Source: Jaenimonas drosophilae
Lineage: Eukaryota > Euglenozoa > Kinetoplastea > Trypanosomatida > Trypanosomatidae
Direction: 5' to 3'
NCBI GenBank assembly: GCA_030849065.1
Contig: JASAON010001581.1
Coordinates: forward strand, 1,003 to 65,002
DNA: 64,000 nt
Made by a program: the position numbers and the translations under genes. Below the pieces are notes generated by a model that saw only the letters and a list, made by a program, of their open reading frames with translations, searched no databases and was not told the DNA's origin. Shown one piece after another: positions 55,817-64,000 of this stretch (position 1 is the first letter of the stretch; each line of letters starts with the position of its first letter).

Positions 55817-57763
55817 TCAGTATGCCGCCACAGATGCTGCTCCTGCCTTGGGGCTGTTGTTGCCGCTGTAGAGCCCGCGTATAACCGCCGCCCGCACACG
55901 CGTCGGCGCATGAACGTAGGGCATCGCGCTCGATGGCCTAGTTCGTCCTGCACGTGTACCTCCAACGAGTGCCGTGGACCACACCGGTGGAGCATCCAAA
56001 GTTGGTGATGACGTTGATGTTGGTGATGCTGGTGGGCGTGGAGGTGGTGAGCTTGTTGGGCGGCTGGAGGAGTTCAGGCGATCACGAAAGGTGTAGGCCG
56101 ATGCAGGTCTGGCCATCATGTACGTCGCGGCACGCGTGGAGGTGGAGGACGCTGCCACGGTTGGTGAGCGGCCACGCAGTCGTCGGAGAAGCCGGCCAGC
56201 GGCACCGGCGGCGGTGAGGGAGGCGTCGAGCACCGCGGCATCGAAGAGTGGCCGACGAAAGGTTGCGGGCGCGGAGGATGGCGGTGGTGGAGCAGCTGGG
56301 GCAGTTGCTGTTGCTGTTGGTGGTGGTGGGTGTGCTGGCGATGCTGCTGGGGTTGGAGTAGCAGCAGCAGCAGTAGTAGCTGCTGCTGTTGTTGTGTGTG
56401 TTGCTGCTGCTGGGGCTGAGGGAGTAGCAGTAGTTGTTGTTGGAGGGTGTGCTGGCGATGCTGCTGTTGTTGGAGTAGTAGTAGCAGCAGTAGTAGTAGC
56501 AGTAGTAGCTGCTGTTGTGTGTGTTGCTGCTGCTGGTGCTGAAGGAGTCGCGGTAGTTGTTGTTGGTGGGTGTTCTGGTGATGCTGCTGGTGCTGGAGTA
56601 GTAGTAGCAGTAGCAGTAGTAGTAGTAGTAGCTGTTGTTGGTGTAGTGGTTGGTACGAAGCAGAACACACGCGCAGTGCGTCCTCGCGGTGAGGAGGTCG
56701 CAGATGCTGGATGCTGCTGCAGTGATGAATCCTCTGCGCGAAGGAGTTGGTGGACCACCTCGTGATCATGGGGGCTGAGGAAGCGCTCCATCGCTGTTCG
56801 TCGTCGCGGCGTGGAATGTGCGGCGGGCACGAAGACCTCCGTGATGGAGTTGCCGCCCATGCTCTCCATGGAGCTCGCGGGCGGCTCCGTGTGGCTCGGA
56901 TGCCGAGAAGGTGAGCTATCCTCCACATGATGCGAAAGGTTGTTGGCACCACCAGCTACAAATGTGAAGGTGATGGGTTTTTGTTGTTGTTGTTGTTGTT
57001 GTTGGTGATACGGATGGCCAGTGAGGCTCGGAATTGATCCGCTAGCGTTGAGTTTAGCGTGTGGCGAGGGCAGACTTGGGCTATCATCGGTGGTGGAGAT
57101 GGGCGAGATGGTGCCGGAGAGGTGGCGCACATCGCTCGTGCCCTTCGATGATGCATCAACGGGTAGGTGAAGACTCTTGAGATGAAGTAGGTACTCGGGG
57201 TAGCTCTTCACTTCATCCTCCTCCACATCCTCCACCGCCTTGTTGTTGTTGTTGTTGTTGTGATGAGGTGGTACCCGAACTGGCTCCACGGATGGCGCTG
57301 ATTGAAGAAGCTCATCAAGACCGAGCGCGGCGGGTACGTGCGCCACGTGTGCCTGCGGGGCGAGAGTGAGTCGTGGCAACATGGCCATGGAGCTGATGCA
57401 CGCAAAACGTGGTGAGGAAGTGGTGGAGCTCGGTCGGCGTCCCAGGGCGGCGAGGGCAGCGTTGGCGGCAGCAGCGGCGGCCTCTCGTTGTTGCAATGTT
57501 TGTATCAGTGCCTCCACCTCGTCAAAGTGCTTCTGCGTGGAGATGATGAGCTCAATACCATCCTCTGGTGGGCCAACAGAACAAGCAAACACTGGCGCGA
57601 CTACGTGCGGTGCCCCATCGTCGCGACGTTGTTGTTGTTGTTGTGGTTGGTTAGAGAAGGATATCATGGGTGCCAAGGCCTGCTCCACATCGCGGCAGAG
57701 CTCCGCGAAGGTGCGGCCCTCCACCACCAGCTGTGCTGCACCGAGCTGAATCACCGCCTTCAT
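55817..57763 (-). CDS. low-complexity protein with internal Ala/Thr/Pro repeats
   Basis: 648 residues. The first 85 residues (MKAVIQLGAAQLVVEGRTF, then ELIISTQKHFDEVEALIQ) could be a PB1- or ubiquitin-like domain; this is a weak reading. The rest is Ala/Ser/Thr/Pro-rich with Gln and Asn tracts. Residues about 380-510 are tandem units of 39-41 residues carrying ASPxHPPTTTTATPSAPAA; at DNA level TGTGCTGGCG recurs at 56331 and 56448 and in variant form at 56571. Such repeats vary in copy number. Function unknown. Confidence 0.55.
   Translation of the reverse strand: MKAVIQLGAAQLVVEGRTFAELCRDVEQALAPMISFSNQPQQQQQRRDDGAPHVVAPVFACSVGPPEDGIELIISTQKHFDEVEALIQTLQQREAAAAAANAALAALGRRPSSTTSSPRFACISSMAMLPRLTLAPQAHVAHVPAALGLDELLQSAPSVEPVRVPPHHNNNNNNKAVEDVEEDEVKSYPEYLLHLKSLHLPVDASSKGTSDVRHLSGTISPISTTDDSPSLPSPHAKLNASGSIPSLTGHPYHQQQQQQQQKPITFTFVAGGANNLSHHVEDSSPSRHPSHTEPPASSMESMGGNSITEVFVPAAHSTPRRRTAMERFLSPHDHEVVHQLLRAEDSSLQQHPASATSSPRGRTARVFCFVPTTTPTTATTTTTATATTTPAPAASPEHPPTTTTATPSAPAAATHTTAATTATTTAATTTPTTAASPAHPPTTTTATPSAPAAATHTTTAAATTAAAATPTPAASPAHPPPPTATATAPAAPPPPSSAPATFRRPLFDAAVLDASLTAAGAAGRLLRRLRGRSPTVAASSTSTRAATYMMARPASAYTFRDRLNSSSRPTSSPPPRPPASPTSTSSPTLDAPPVWSTALVGGTRAGRTRPSSAMPYVHAPTRVRAAVIRGLYSGNNSPKAGAASVAAY
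56320..56640. repeat. in-frame tandem repeat of about 117-123 bp, 3 units
   Basis: Three units inside the low-complexity gene at 55817-57763, spaced 117 and about 123 bases. Each combines a GTGTGCTGGCGATG anchor with GTAGTAG/GCTGCTG microsatellites. The reading frame is preserved throughout. Confidence 0.75.
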
Positions 57764-57917
57764 TCACGTCGTGTAAGTATGAAGAATAATTTTTTTTTTG
57801 GAAACTACGTTTTTTTTTTCTTTATGGACGAGTATGTTGGCCACCTATTGAAGCAAGGCGAGCAAGTGAGGTGTTGGCCAATAACCTTCCCTCTCCCTAC
57901 TTACCCGTGTACGTGTG

Positions 57918-57948
<31 letters not shown>

Positions 57949-59532
57949 AGGAAGACGTACGTGGATGTATCCCACTGTTCTTCTTCACGACGTGGTTTAC
58001 TTGTGCGTCGTAGGTCTAACAACACTCAACGGGATGATGATGATGATCACAGGACTACTTCCACCACCCAATAAAAGAAGAACTAGATGTGTTTTGATGA
58101 TGAAGAGGGAGAGGAGAGATGTGTGTGCGTGTGTTGTGTTGTGCTGCACCTACGGGAGGTCCCACTGTATGTGTGTGTGTGTGCGTGCAGAGCGTTGTGG
58201 TCGAAGCGGAGAGAAGATATCTCGACTTCGTAAACGAAGTTGTTGTAGTCGCGTATTTTTCTTTTTGTTGCGTGTTGTGTTGAGTTGTGTTGTGTTGTGT
58301 GTGGTGCCAAGACGTGGCCGCCACCCACCACAACTTCCCGCGATACGTGCCACCACGTCGCGCCGGTAGCGCTGATAGTGAAATGGCACGATACGAGTGT
58401 GTGCGTGTTGGGTCTGCAGGAAGGGAGACGGGCTGCCGGGCAGATGCAATGAAAAAGAGTGCCCAGCGGTATTTCATTGTTTCTGTTTCGGTTGTGCGTT
58501 TGTAGCTTGTGTGTTTGTGGTGGCCAAGGGATGGCGCCACGCGCACATCAAATCGGCTGACATCTCTGCCATCCATCTTCACGCTCTTCTTCAACCCTCC
58601 TTCTGTGTCTATGTGCATCATCATCGTGAAAGAATCACGTGAATGATGAGTACGTGTGTGCTGGCATCTTCATCGAATGACGAGCGTTGAGGTTCATCTG
58701 ATGGGGAAGGAGTTGTCAGGGAGTAGGAGTGAAGCACTCAGAGATGCCGATGAGCTGCGTGGTACAAGATAGAAGAAGAACAACCAATGAAACAATGAAA
58801 AAAAAATCATGCGAGCGTCTGACTGCAGCTACACATACATGTACGTCGTGGTTGTATGCGTGTGAGGTGAGCTGTGGGGCAGAAGAAACGCGAGCTGAGT
58901 GGATGAGATGAGCGGATGCGCTCATCGATGGGAAACAACACATCGCTGGATGAGGAACAGTACAAAACAACATATGCAGTCGGGCTTTTGATGCCTTCCT
59001 CCCTCTTTTTCCTCCTTCACTAAAGGACACAGGAACCTCCTCTTCCTCGTGACACCAACACATCATCGTCGTCGTTGCACCAACATGAGATACATTCCTC
59101 ATCAATACACAAAGAAACCGCCAACGTTCAGCGGAGGATTGACGCACGAATGCGCGATGGTTGGTTGGAGAGGGCGTGAGACGGGGTGTTGTGGGGGAGG
59201 AGGAGGAGGGGCAGGGGGAGGGGGAGGGGGAGGGGATGTTGATGCTGGTCAGATGAACCGGAAGAATACCGAAGTTGGCGTCGTGGGGTGTTGCCGCTGA
59301 TGGTGATGATGATGCCACACCATACACACACTTCGACGCACATGCGTGTTTTATGTGTGTGTGTGTGTGATAGCGGACGTTAAACACCACCAAACAACAA
59401 CCACTTCCTTCTTTCCCTATCCCCACGATCTCACTCATGATTCATCCGCGTACCCAGAAAAGAAGAAAGAAAACAAAGAAAGAAAACACACGCGTGTGGG
59501 GCGCATCACCGTGGCGTGTTGTTCTCTCTTCT
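57764..59532. other. 1.77-kb gene-poor gap
   Basis: The longest stretch without a gene in the leftward block. (GT)14 at 57921-57948, T runs at 57790-57798 and 57811-57819, GTGTT repeats at 58264-58300, GGGGGA repeats at 59192-59236, TG repeat at 59353-59369. Long frames on both strands (for example 58055-58624 minus, 58716-59438 minus) translate to low-complexity His/Thr/Ser strings without features, so I do not call them. I see no tRNA box B. Confidence 0.5.
57921..57948. repeat. (GT)14 microsatellite
   Basis: Fourteen perfect GT units, the longest dinucleotide array I found in the window. Confidence 0.95.
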
Positions 59533-60357
59533 CTACTTCCCGAGCAGCTGCTGATCATTGGCGCGTGGGATGGCCCCGGTGAGTGCCGTGACGACCGACT
59601 CCAAACCGCGCCAAAAGTTGGTGGCGTCGAGGATGGGGTTCATCCAGCCCGTGGTGATGCAGTAGCTGCGATCAAACGGGTCCTTGTGGTGCTTGCGGTG
59701 TGCCACAGGACTGAGGAGGATGCCAACATCCATGGCCTTGCGCACCGCCACCGCCTGCTTCGCCTGGTGAGACCACTTATGAATCTCATTCGTGATGGCC
59801 ACGAAGATGAAGAAGGTCAGGGCGAAGACGTGGAGGCCAATGTTGTCGGCGTGGAGGTTCTGCTCGAAGCCGTTGCCGCTGCGGTTGGCGGAGCTCATGG
59901 AGAAGAACTGAAGGATGAGTGCAGGGAGGAGCGGCAGGGTGGTGTCCGCGTTGGTTTCAATAAAATCGTGCTTACACATCGCCGTCTGATCAACGTGGTG
60001 CTCGCGGAAGCTGCGGATGAAGTTGCCAAAGACGGCGGTGTCGGGGGTGCCCCACGTGTCCAGGCCCCAGTGCGCGAGGCCAGAGACCAAGTCAGCCAAG
60101 GCCATGGCGCCCATCACGTAGAGCGGCATCCAAACCAGCTGCATCACGTTGGCATCGTTGCTATTCACGAAGTATCGGCCCACACGAACAAAGGCCGTGG
60201 CCCAGAGGAGGGTGCTGGCGCCAAGGTAGCAGCACTCCATGAAGCGCTTCTTCTTGGTGTAACCAGAGGCCAGCTTCTTGGCGTTGGCCTTGCGGATGTT
60301 GGGATCGCCTTCACGCTCAACGGTCTCTCCGCCATTCTTGTTGTTGCGGCTGTTCAT
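59533..60357 (-). CDS. plasmanylethanolamine desaturase (TMEM189/PEDS1/Kua family)
   Basis: Di-iron membrane desaturase that makes the vinyl-ether bond of plasmalogens in the ER. 274 residues from ATG 60357 (MNSRNNKNGG). Hydrophobic segments at about 40-60, 75-95 and 170-190. The His motifs of the family are all present: DLVSGLAHWGLDTWG, SFREHHVDQ, HDFIETN, NEIHKWSHQ and HRKHHKDPFDRSYCI. The C-terminal segment GWMNPILDATNFW is also typical. Upstream codons to 60393 begin with TTG and are ignored. Confident of family; activity is inferred from intact His residues. Confidence 0.92.
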   Translation of the reverse strand: MNSRNNKNGGETVEREGDPNIRKANAKKLASGYTKKKRFMECCYLGASTLLWATAFVRVGRYFVNSNDANVMQLVWMPLYVMGAMALADLVSGLAHWGLDTWGTPDTAVFGNFIRSFREHHVDQTAMCKHDFIETNADTTLPLLPALILQFFSMSSANRSGNGFEQNLHADNIGLHVFALTFFIFVAITNEIHKWSHQAKQAVAVRKAMDVGILLSPVAHRKHHKDPFDRSYCITTGWMNPILDATNFWRGLESVVTALTGAIPRANDQQLLGK

Positions 60358-60939
60358 GGTGAAACGTTGATGAAGTTGGTTGGAGCAGAGCAACTAGAGG
60401 GGGAGGGGGGAGGAGATGAGATGAATCAGTTAGATACACGTACGACTACAGAAACAAAACGGTTAAAAGAGAAGAAGATGAGAGCGGAGATATGGATGGA
60501 ACGAGCAACACGTGCATGTGTATGTGAGGCAAGTGAAAAAGGTGAAGGGTTGGTAGCACCCCACAACCACACACACAGAGAGAGAGAGAGACCGTTGATG
60601 ATGTTATAATCAAAGTAATAACGTAAGACAGAAAAAAGAAAGAAAACGTGGACGTACGACGTTGGTGTGTGTGTGTGTGTGCTTGTGCTCACCATCACAA
60701 CAACCTCGCTCCTGCACCTCACTCTTTTCCTCCAACACTTATACATCTCACTTTACACAGACCGTATGTGCGTATAGCAAGAGGAATGAGCAGGCTGCAC
60801 GGAATGATGGATGATGATGGTGGCGACGAAGCACCTCTCCGTCGTGGTCTTAAGAGAACTTTCCTCCACGTGGATGGAGAGCCGTATGGCGCTTGGCACA
60901 TGATCCTTCTATACTGTGCCTGAAGGACTCTCTGTGGTG
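60358..60939. other. intergenic region
   Basis: G/A-rich tract at 60399-60418, GA run at 60578-60590, TG repeat at 60664-60682. The AG-rich plus strand gives sense pyrimidine tracts just upstream of the desaturase start. No gene supported. Confidence 0.5.
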
Positions 60940-62301
60940 CTACTCCGCGGCCACGGCCTTCTTCACGTTCTCTGCCGCAGCAGCGGCGGGCTTGCGATCG
61001 GCGGCGGGGCGGCGATCACCAGCGGGCTTGCGGCCACCACCTCTGCCGTGTTGTTGTTGCTGCTGCTGCTGTTGTTGTTGCTGCTCGTAGAAGGGCACCA
61101 CCTTCACATCGTGGCCGCTGATGGTGCAGGAGCGCTTGCCAAGGAAGGCGCTGGCCTCCTCGGCGTTGGAGAACTTAATGATGGCGTGCGTGCTCTTGGC
61201 ACCGAACCAGTGAATGTCCTTCGGCTCCTTCTCGAGGAGGGCCTTGATGTCGGAGAGCTTCACATCCTCAGGCACACTCACGAGACGAGCGCACACGGCA
61301 GGAGCGCGCTCCTCACGTGGGCGGCGAGCTTCTCCAGCACCTTCTTCAGCACCAGCAGCCCTGGGCTTGCGATCTTCACGTGGGCCACGCTCCTGACGGG
61401 GGCCGCGATCTTCACGAGGGCCACGATCCTGACGTGGGCCGCGCTCTTCACGAGGGCCACGATCCTGACGGGGGCCGCGATCCTCACGTGGGCCACGCTC
61501 CTCACGAGGGCCACGATCCTGACGGGGGCCGCGATCTTCACGTGGGCCACGATCCTGGCGTGGGCCGCGCTCTTCGCGAGGGCCGCGATCCTGACGAGGT
61601 CCACGACGTTCCGCATGCTCTGGGCGGTTGTTGCGCTCCTCACGTGGGCCGCCACGCTCCTGCTGCTGCTGCTCCTCCCTCTTCCCTTCCAACAGATGCG
61701 TAAACATGCCAGCGTTCATTCGTGGCTGTGGGCGCGTCTTTCTCTGCTCCTCAGTCCGACGCTCCAGGTCTGCCTGGAACTCCATCAGCCGCCGTCTAAT
61801 TTCGGCATCGTGGCGGCGCTTTTGGTCCTCCAGGAACTCCTCAACCTCATCTTGGCGGAGCACCACCGCACCTTCGGGGATGAGCTCCTCCTCCTCACTC
61901 ACGAGACGAAGGTAGTCAGAGGCGATGTAGTAGGTGCTCGTGCGGAATGGTGTCGGGGCGATGGCAAAGACGTGGTGGAAGCCGCGACGAAGGCCCTTGA
62001 GGAAGAGGATTCCGTGGCAAACAATCTGGATACTGCCATCGGCGAGAGGCACAGCATCGGCGGTGCGCACCTCCACCTTGCGCATGCCTAGCTCGGCATC
62101 GATGCGGGTGAGATGGAGCTGGATCTCGCGCTTGCCCTGCGCAACAATGGGGTTCTCATCCGTGGGCCCCGCCATGAGGGCGTAGCTCTGATCCCCGTAG
62201 AGGGCGGCGAGCTGATGCACATCACCGCCACTGACAAAGTTGGTGTAGTAGAGCTTCAGGAAGCTGCAAGCAACACTGGAGGCCACCTCGCGGGAGAGCA
62301 T
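60940..62301 (-). CDS. NTF2-domain + RRM protein, G3BP-like, with RGPR repeats
   Basis: 453 residues. NTF2-like domain at about 5-135 (VACSFLKLYYTNFVSGGDVHQLAALYG, outline; FHHVFAIAPTPFRTSTYYI). A charged helical linker follows, then about 18 tandem RGPR(E/Q)(D/E) units at about 220-325, and an RRM at about 335-405 (ARLVSVPEDVKLSDIKALL, THAIIKFSNAEEASAFLG). The C-terminus is poly-Gln then Gly/Arg/Lys. NTF2 plus RRM plus RG-rich is the layout of G3BP stress-granule proteins, though here the RG-type repeats precede the RRM. Start ATG 62301. Cytoplasmic mRNP role inferred. Confidence 0.85.
   Translation of the reverse strand: MLSREVASSVACSFLKLYYTNFVSGGDVHQLAALYGDQSYALMAGPTDENPIVAQGKREIQLHLTRIDAELGMRKVEVRTADAVPLADGSIQIVCHGILFLKGLRRGFHHVFAIAPTPFRTSTYYIASDYLRLVSEEEELIPEGAVVLRQDEVEEFLEDQKRRHDAEIRRRLMEFQADLERRTEEQRKTRPQPRMNAGMFTHLLEGKREEQQQQERGGPREERNNRPEHAERRGPRQDRGPREERGPRQDRGPREDRGPRQDRGPREERGPREDRGPRQDRGPREERGPRQDRGPREDRGPRQERGPREDRKPRAAGAEEGAGEARRPREERAPAVCARLVSVPEDVKLSDIKALLEKEPKDIHWFGAKSTHAIIKFSNAEEASAFLGKRSCTISGHDVKVVPFYEQQQQQQQQQQQHGRGGGRKPAGDRRPAADRKPAAAAAENVKKAVAAE
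61374..61615. repeat. 21-bp in-frame repeats encoding RGPR(E/Q)D/E
   Basis: Consecutive units of about 21 bases such as CGTGGGCCACGATCCTGA on the plus strand, alternating two codon variants, within the G3BP-like gene. Likely to vary in number between strains. Confidence 0.85.
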
Positions 62302-62634
62302 CGTGGTTTCGGTGGCGGGAGCTTGTGTATTTGGTTGTACGTATGTTGTTGTTGTGTGTTGGGTGGTGGTGGGAGAAGGAACTGCTTGTACTCACGGTGG
62401 AGAGCTAGCTAGGAAACTGTGTTGATGGGGGCAGAAAGATGTGCGCAGAGATGATTGCCAGCAGAAGAAGAAGATGCTTGCGCCATCTGCGATGATGAAT
62501 CGGTGAGTGGTGATGATTAATTGGCGCAAAAAGGGGAGGTGGAGGTGGGGAGATCCCCACGATGAGGCACAAGATTTGATGCTGCCAGCTGCAAACACTC
62601 GGTGTGTGTATCGTGAGAGGGAGGAGAAACACAA
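62302..62634. other. intergenic region
   Basis: TTG run at 62345-62356 and unique sequence. No gene supported. Confidence 0.5.
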
Positions 62635-64000
62635 CTACAACTGTGTTGGTGCGATACGTCCTGGCGGGTGCTCCTCCGCCAGCCGACGTGGGAGATCCTT
62701 GGCGAGGCTATGCGCCAGTGGTGCGAGATTGGTATCATCATCCAGCAGCTCCTTGAGATAGAGGAGCGCATCAGGCCGAGCAGGTGTGATGCCACGTACA
62801 CGCTCGGCAGCCTTTTGACCAACCTCACCACCAAGTGCCACATCGAGCATATCCCGCACACTCTCCATGCGCTCCGCACGCTTGCCGAGATCAATGCCCC
62901 GCTCCTTCTCGACGTGATGAATGCGCGCGAGGCCCGACAGAGTGATGGGCTGGAGCTGCTTCGCCACGAAGTAGTCAAGGAGCCCAAACTTGCCCGTCAT
63001 GGTGGTGCCCGTGGAGGATGACGACGATGATGTGCTATTGTTGTTGCTGTTGTAGGTGCTGTTGCTCGTGAAGGAGGAGTGTTCTGGTGGGAGTAAAGTG
63101 ATGCCGCCCTCCACCTCCTCCACCTTCGTGTTCTTGTTGCTGTTGTTGTTCTTGTTGCTATCGTGAGAGCTCATGGTGGCCTCGTTTGGTATAATGTGTT
63201 GCTCAATATCGTGCAAGATGGTGGCCACGGTTTCCTGCGCATCGGCAACGGAGTGCAGAATGACCCCCTTGGAGCCATTCTTGGCCCATCCCGCGCAGTA
63301 TACGCGTGGCGCGCCAACCACACGTCCGTGATGGTGGGCGAGGGCGCCAGTGGATGGATTCTGTGGCAGGCCAGCAAGTGGCTCTGCTACATGGCCAATG
63401 GAGGTGATGATGGTATCGCAGGGCATCAGGATGTGCTGCACATCTCCAGGCTTGAGGGTGTTGGTGCGCTCCAACAAAACGCCACCAACAACATTGCGAC
63501 GTCGTGGGTGGGCCACGATGCGTATGGGCTTGTACGAGTACATGAAGCTCACCGTTGTGGGCGATGATGATGATGTTGATGTTGATGTGGCAGCGGTGCG
63601 TTCCTTGGTTGGTGCCACCACCGCCCCACCCGTCTTCTCCACCTCACTCGCATCATGCAGTGGCCGCCCCTCTGCATCGCAGGCCCATTGCATGCGCTCC
63701 GCCGCCACCTCCTCCGCCGATCGCGCGAATTGGTGCACGAGATTCATCAAACGTTGATGCGCGCGCGGGTTCGTCTGCGGCGGTGCGTTGGCGAGCGCCA
63801 CCTCCACATCAAAATGATCCACCCGCACCGTCACCGCCTCGGGCTGAAAGGTAGTGAGCTCACGAAACTCTGCAATCGTGAAGGCTGAGTGTTGTACCCC
63901 ACGTCTGCCCACGACACACACCTCGCGCATCTTCTTGCGCACGAAGGCCTTGAGTGCGGCACAATTCATCTCGGTTGGGCAGAAAAATTTGTAAGGTGCG
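62635..64000 (-). CDS. adrenodoxin/ferredoxin reductase (FDXR/ARH1), C-terminal part
   Basis: Mitochondrial FAD enzyme that passes electrons from NADPH to ferredoxin for Fe-S cluster and heme A synthesis. The visible part begins in mid-protein: the frame stays open upstream of the Met at 63969 to the window edge (residues APYKFFCPTE before it), and FCPTEMNCAALKAFVRKK matches the TDIA-region of the family, followed by REVCVVGRRGVQHSAFT (NADP site) and YCAGWAKNGSKGVILHSVADA (outline). The FAD-binding N-terminus lies outside. An Asn/Ser/Lys/Thr-rich insertion of about 60 residues (about 270-330 from the Met) precedes the conserved end SGLARIHHVEKERG. Confidence 0.93.
   Translation of the reverse strand, partial: APYKFFCPTEMNCAALKAFVRKKMREVCVVGRRGVQHSAFTIAEFRELTTFQPEAVTVRVDHFDVEVALANAPPQTNPRAHQRLMNLVHQFARSAEEVAAERMQWACDAEGRPLHDASEVEKTGGAVVAPTKERTAATSTSTSSSSPTTVSFMYSYKPIRIVAHPRRRNVVGGVLLERTNTLKPGDVQHILMPCDTIITSIGHVAEPLAGLPQNPSTGALAHHHGRVVGAPRVYCAGWAKNGSKGVILHSVADAQETVATILHDIEQHIIPNEATMSSHDSNKNNNSNKNTKVEEVEGGITLLPPEHSSFTSNSTYNSNNNSTSSSSSSTGTTMTGKFGLLDYFVAKQLQPITLSGLARIHHVEKERGIDLGKRAERMESVRDMLDVALGGEVGQKAAERVRGITPARPDALLYLKELLDDDTNLAPLAHSLAKDLPRRLAEEHPPGRIAPTQL

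Noticed and set aside
58055..59438. Two minus-strand frames of 189 and 240 codons in the long gap
   Set aside because: Products are His/Thr/Ser strings from GT and GTGTT repeats with no fold or motif.
60916..62091. A 391-codon plus-strand frame with Thr-Trp-Ala repeats
   Set aside because: Antisense translation of the RGPR repeats; the sense strand shows clear NTF2 and RRM domains.

Overview
This window looks like nuclear DNA of a kinetoplastid flagellate (Euglenozoa, most likely a trypanosomatid). The open frames are long, close together and intronless, and they lie in two large same-strand blocks, as in polycistronic transcription units. Many starts follow a pyrimidine tract and an AG by a few tens of bases, as expected for spliced-leader trans-splicing. 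A tRNA and a 5S rRNA gene sit where the two blocks converge. The genus cannot be fixed from sequence alone. A single 5S gene beside a tRNA, and the presence of phosphoglucomutase, fit a Leishmania- or T. cruzi-like gene set better than T. brucei.

Layout. Positions 1-2400 are repeat-rich and without a convincing gene: a 41-bp palindromic satellite, a 239-bp tandem repeat and a 45-bp minisatellite. The rightward block (2432-28554) encodes a putative mitochondrial membrane protein, an EF-hand protein, ABCE1/RLI1, a dual-specificity phosphatase lacking its catalytic Cys, two small unknown proteins, a class I histone deacetylase, a LACTB2-like metallo-beta-lactamase, a NBP35-type Fe-S scaffold, a PPR-like protein, phosphoglucomutase, two tandem DNA polymerase eta genes, a DEAD-box helicase, an unknown protein, a CID/Pcf11-like protein and a two-HMG-box-like protein.

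The convergent strand-switch region (28555-30499) holds tRNA-Ser(GCT), 5S rRNA and an odd leftward frame that runs into the 5S gene. The leftward block (64000 down to 30500) encodes a partial adrenodoxin reductase, a NTF2+RRM (G3BP-like) protein, a plasmanylethanolamine desaturase homologue, a low-complexity protein, an unknown protein, VPS35, a coiled-coil protein, a type I DnaJ, a hot-dog protein, an unknown helical protein, a WD40-like protein, an unknown protein, a SNARE, an E3-binding-protein-like lipoyl protein, La and a CFAP70-like TPR protein.

The two blocks differ in texture. The left two thirds of the rightward block has mixed codon use and few microsatellites. From about 22 kb onward codons end mostly in G or C, and in the leftward block nearly every intergenic stretch carries TG, CAA/TTG or CAT microsatellites, which also invade coding sequence as poly-Asn, poly-Gln and Ala/Thr tracts. 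Functionally this is a mixed housekeeping set (translation, RNA binding, mitochondrial redox and Fe-S, retromer, cilium), as usual in kinetoplastids, where neighbours need not share a pathway. The most striking points are the Pol eta pair with a perfectly identical 614-bp core between diverged ends, the Cys-to-Ser phosphatase, the duplicated lipoyl domains in a protein with no acyltransferase domain, and the repeat island at the left edge.
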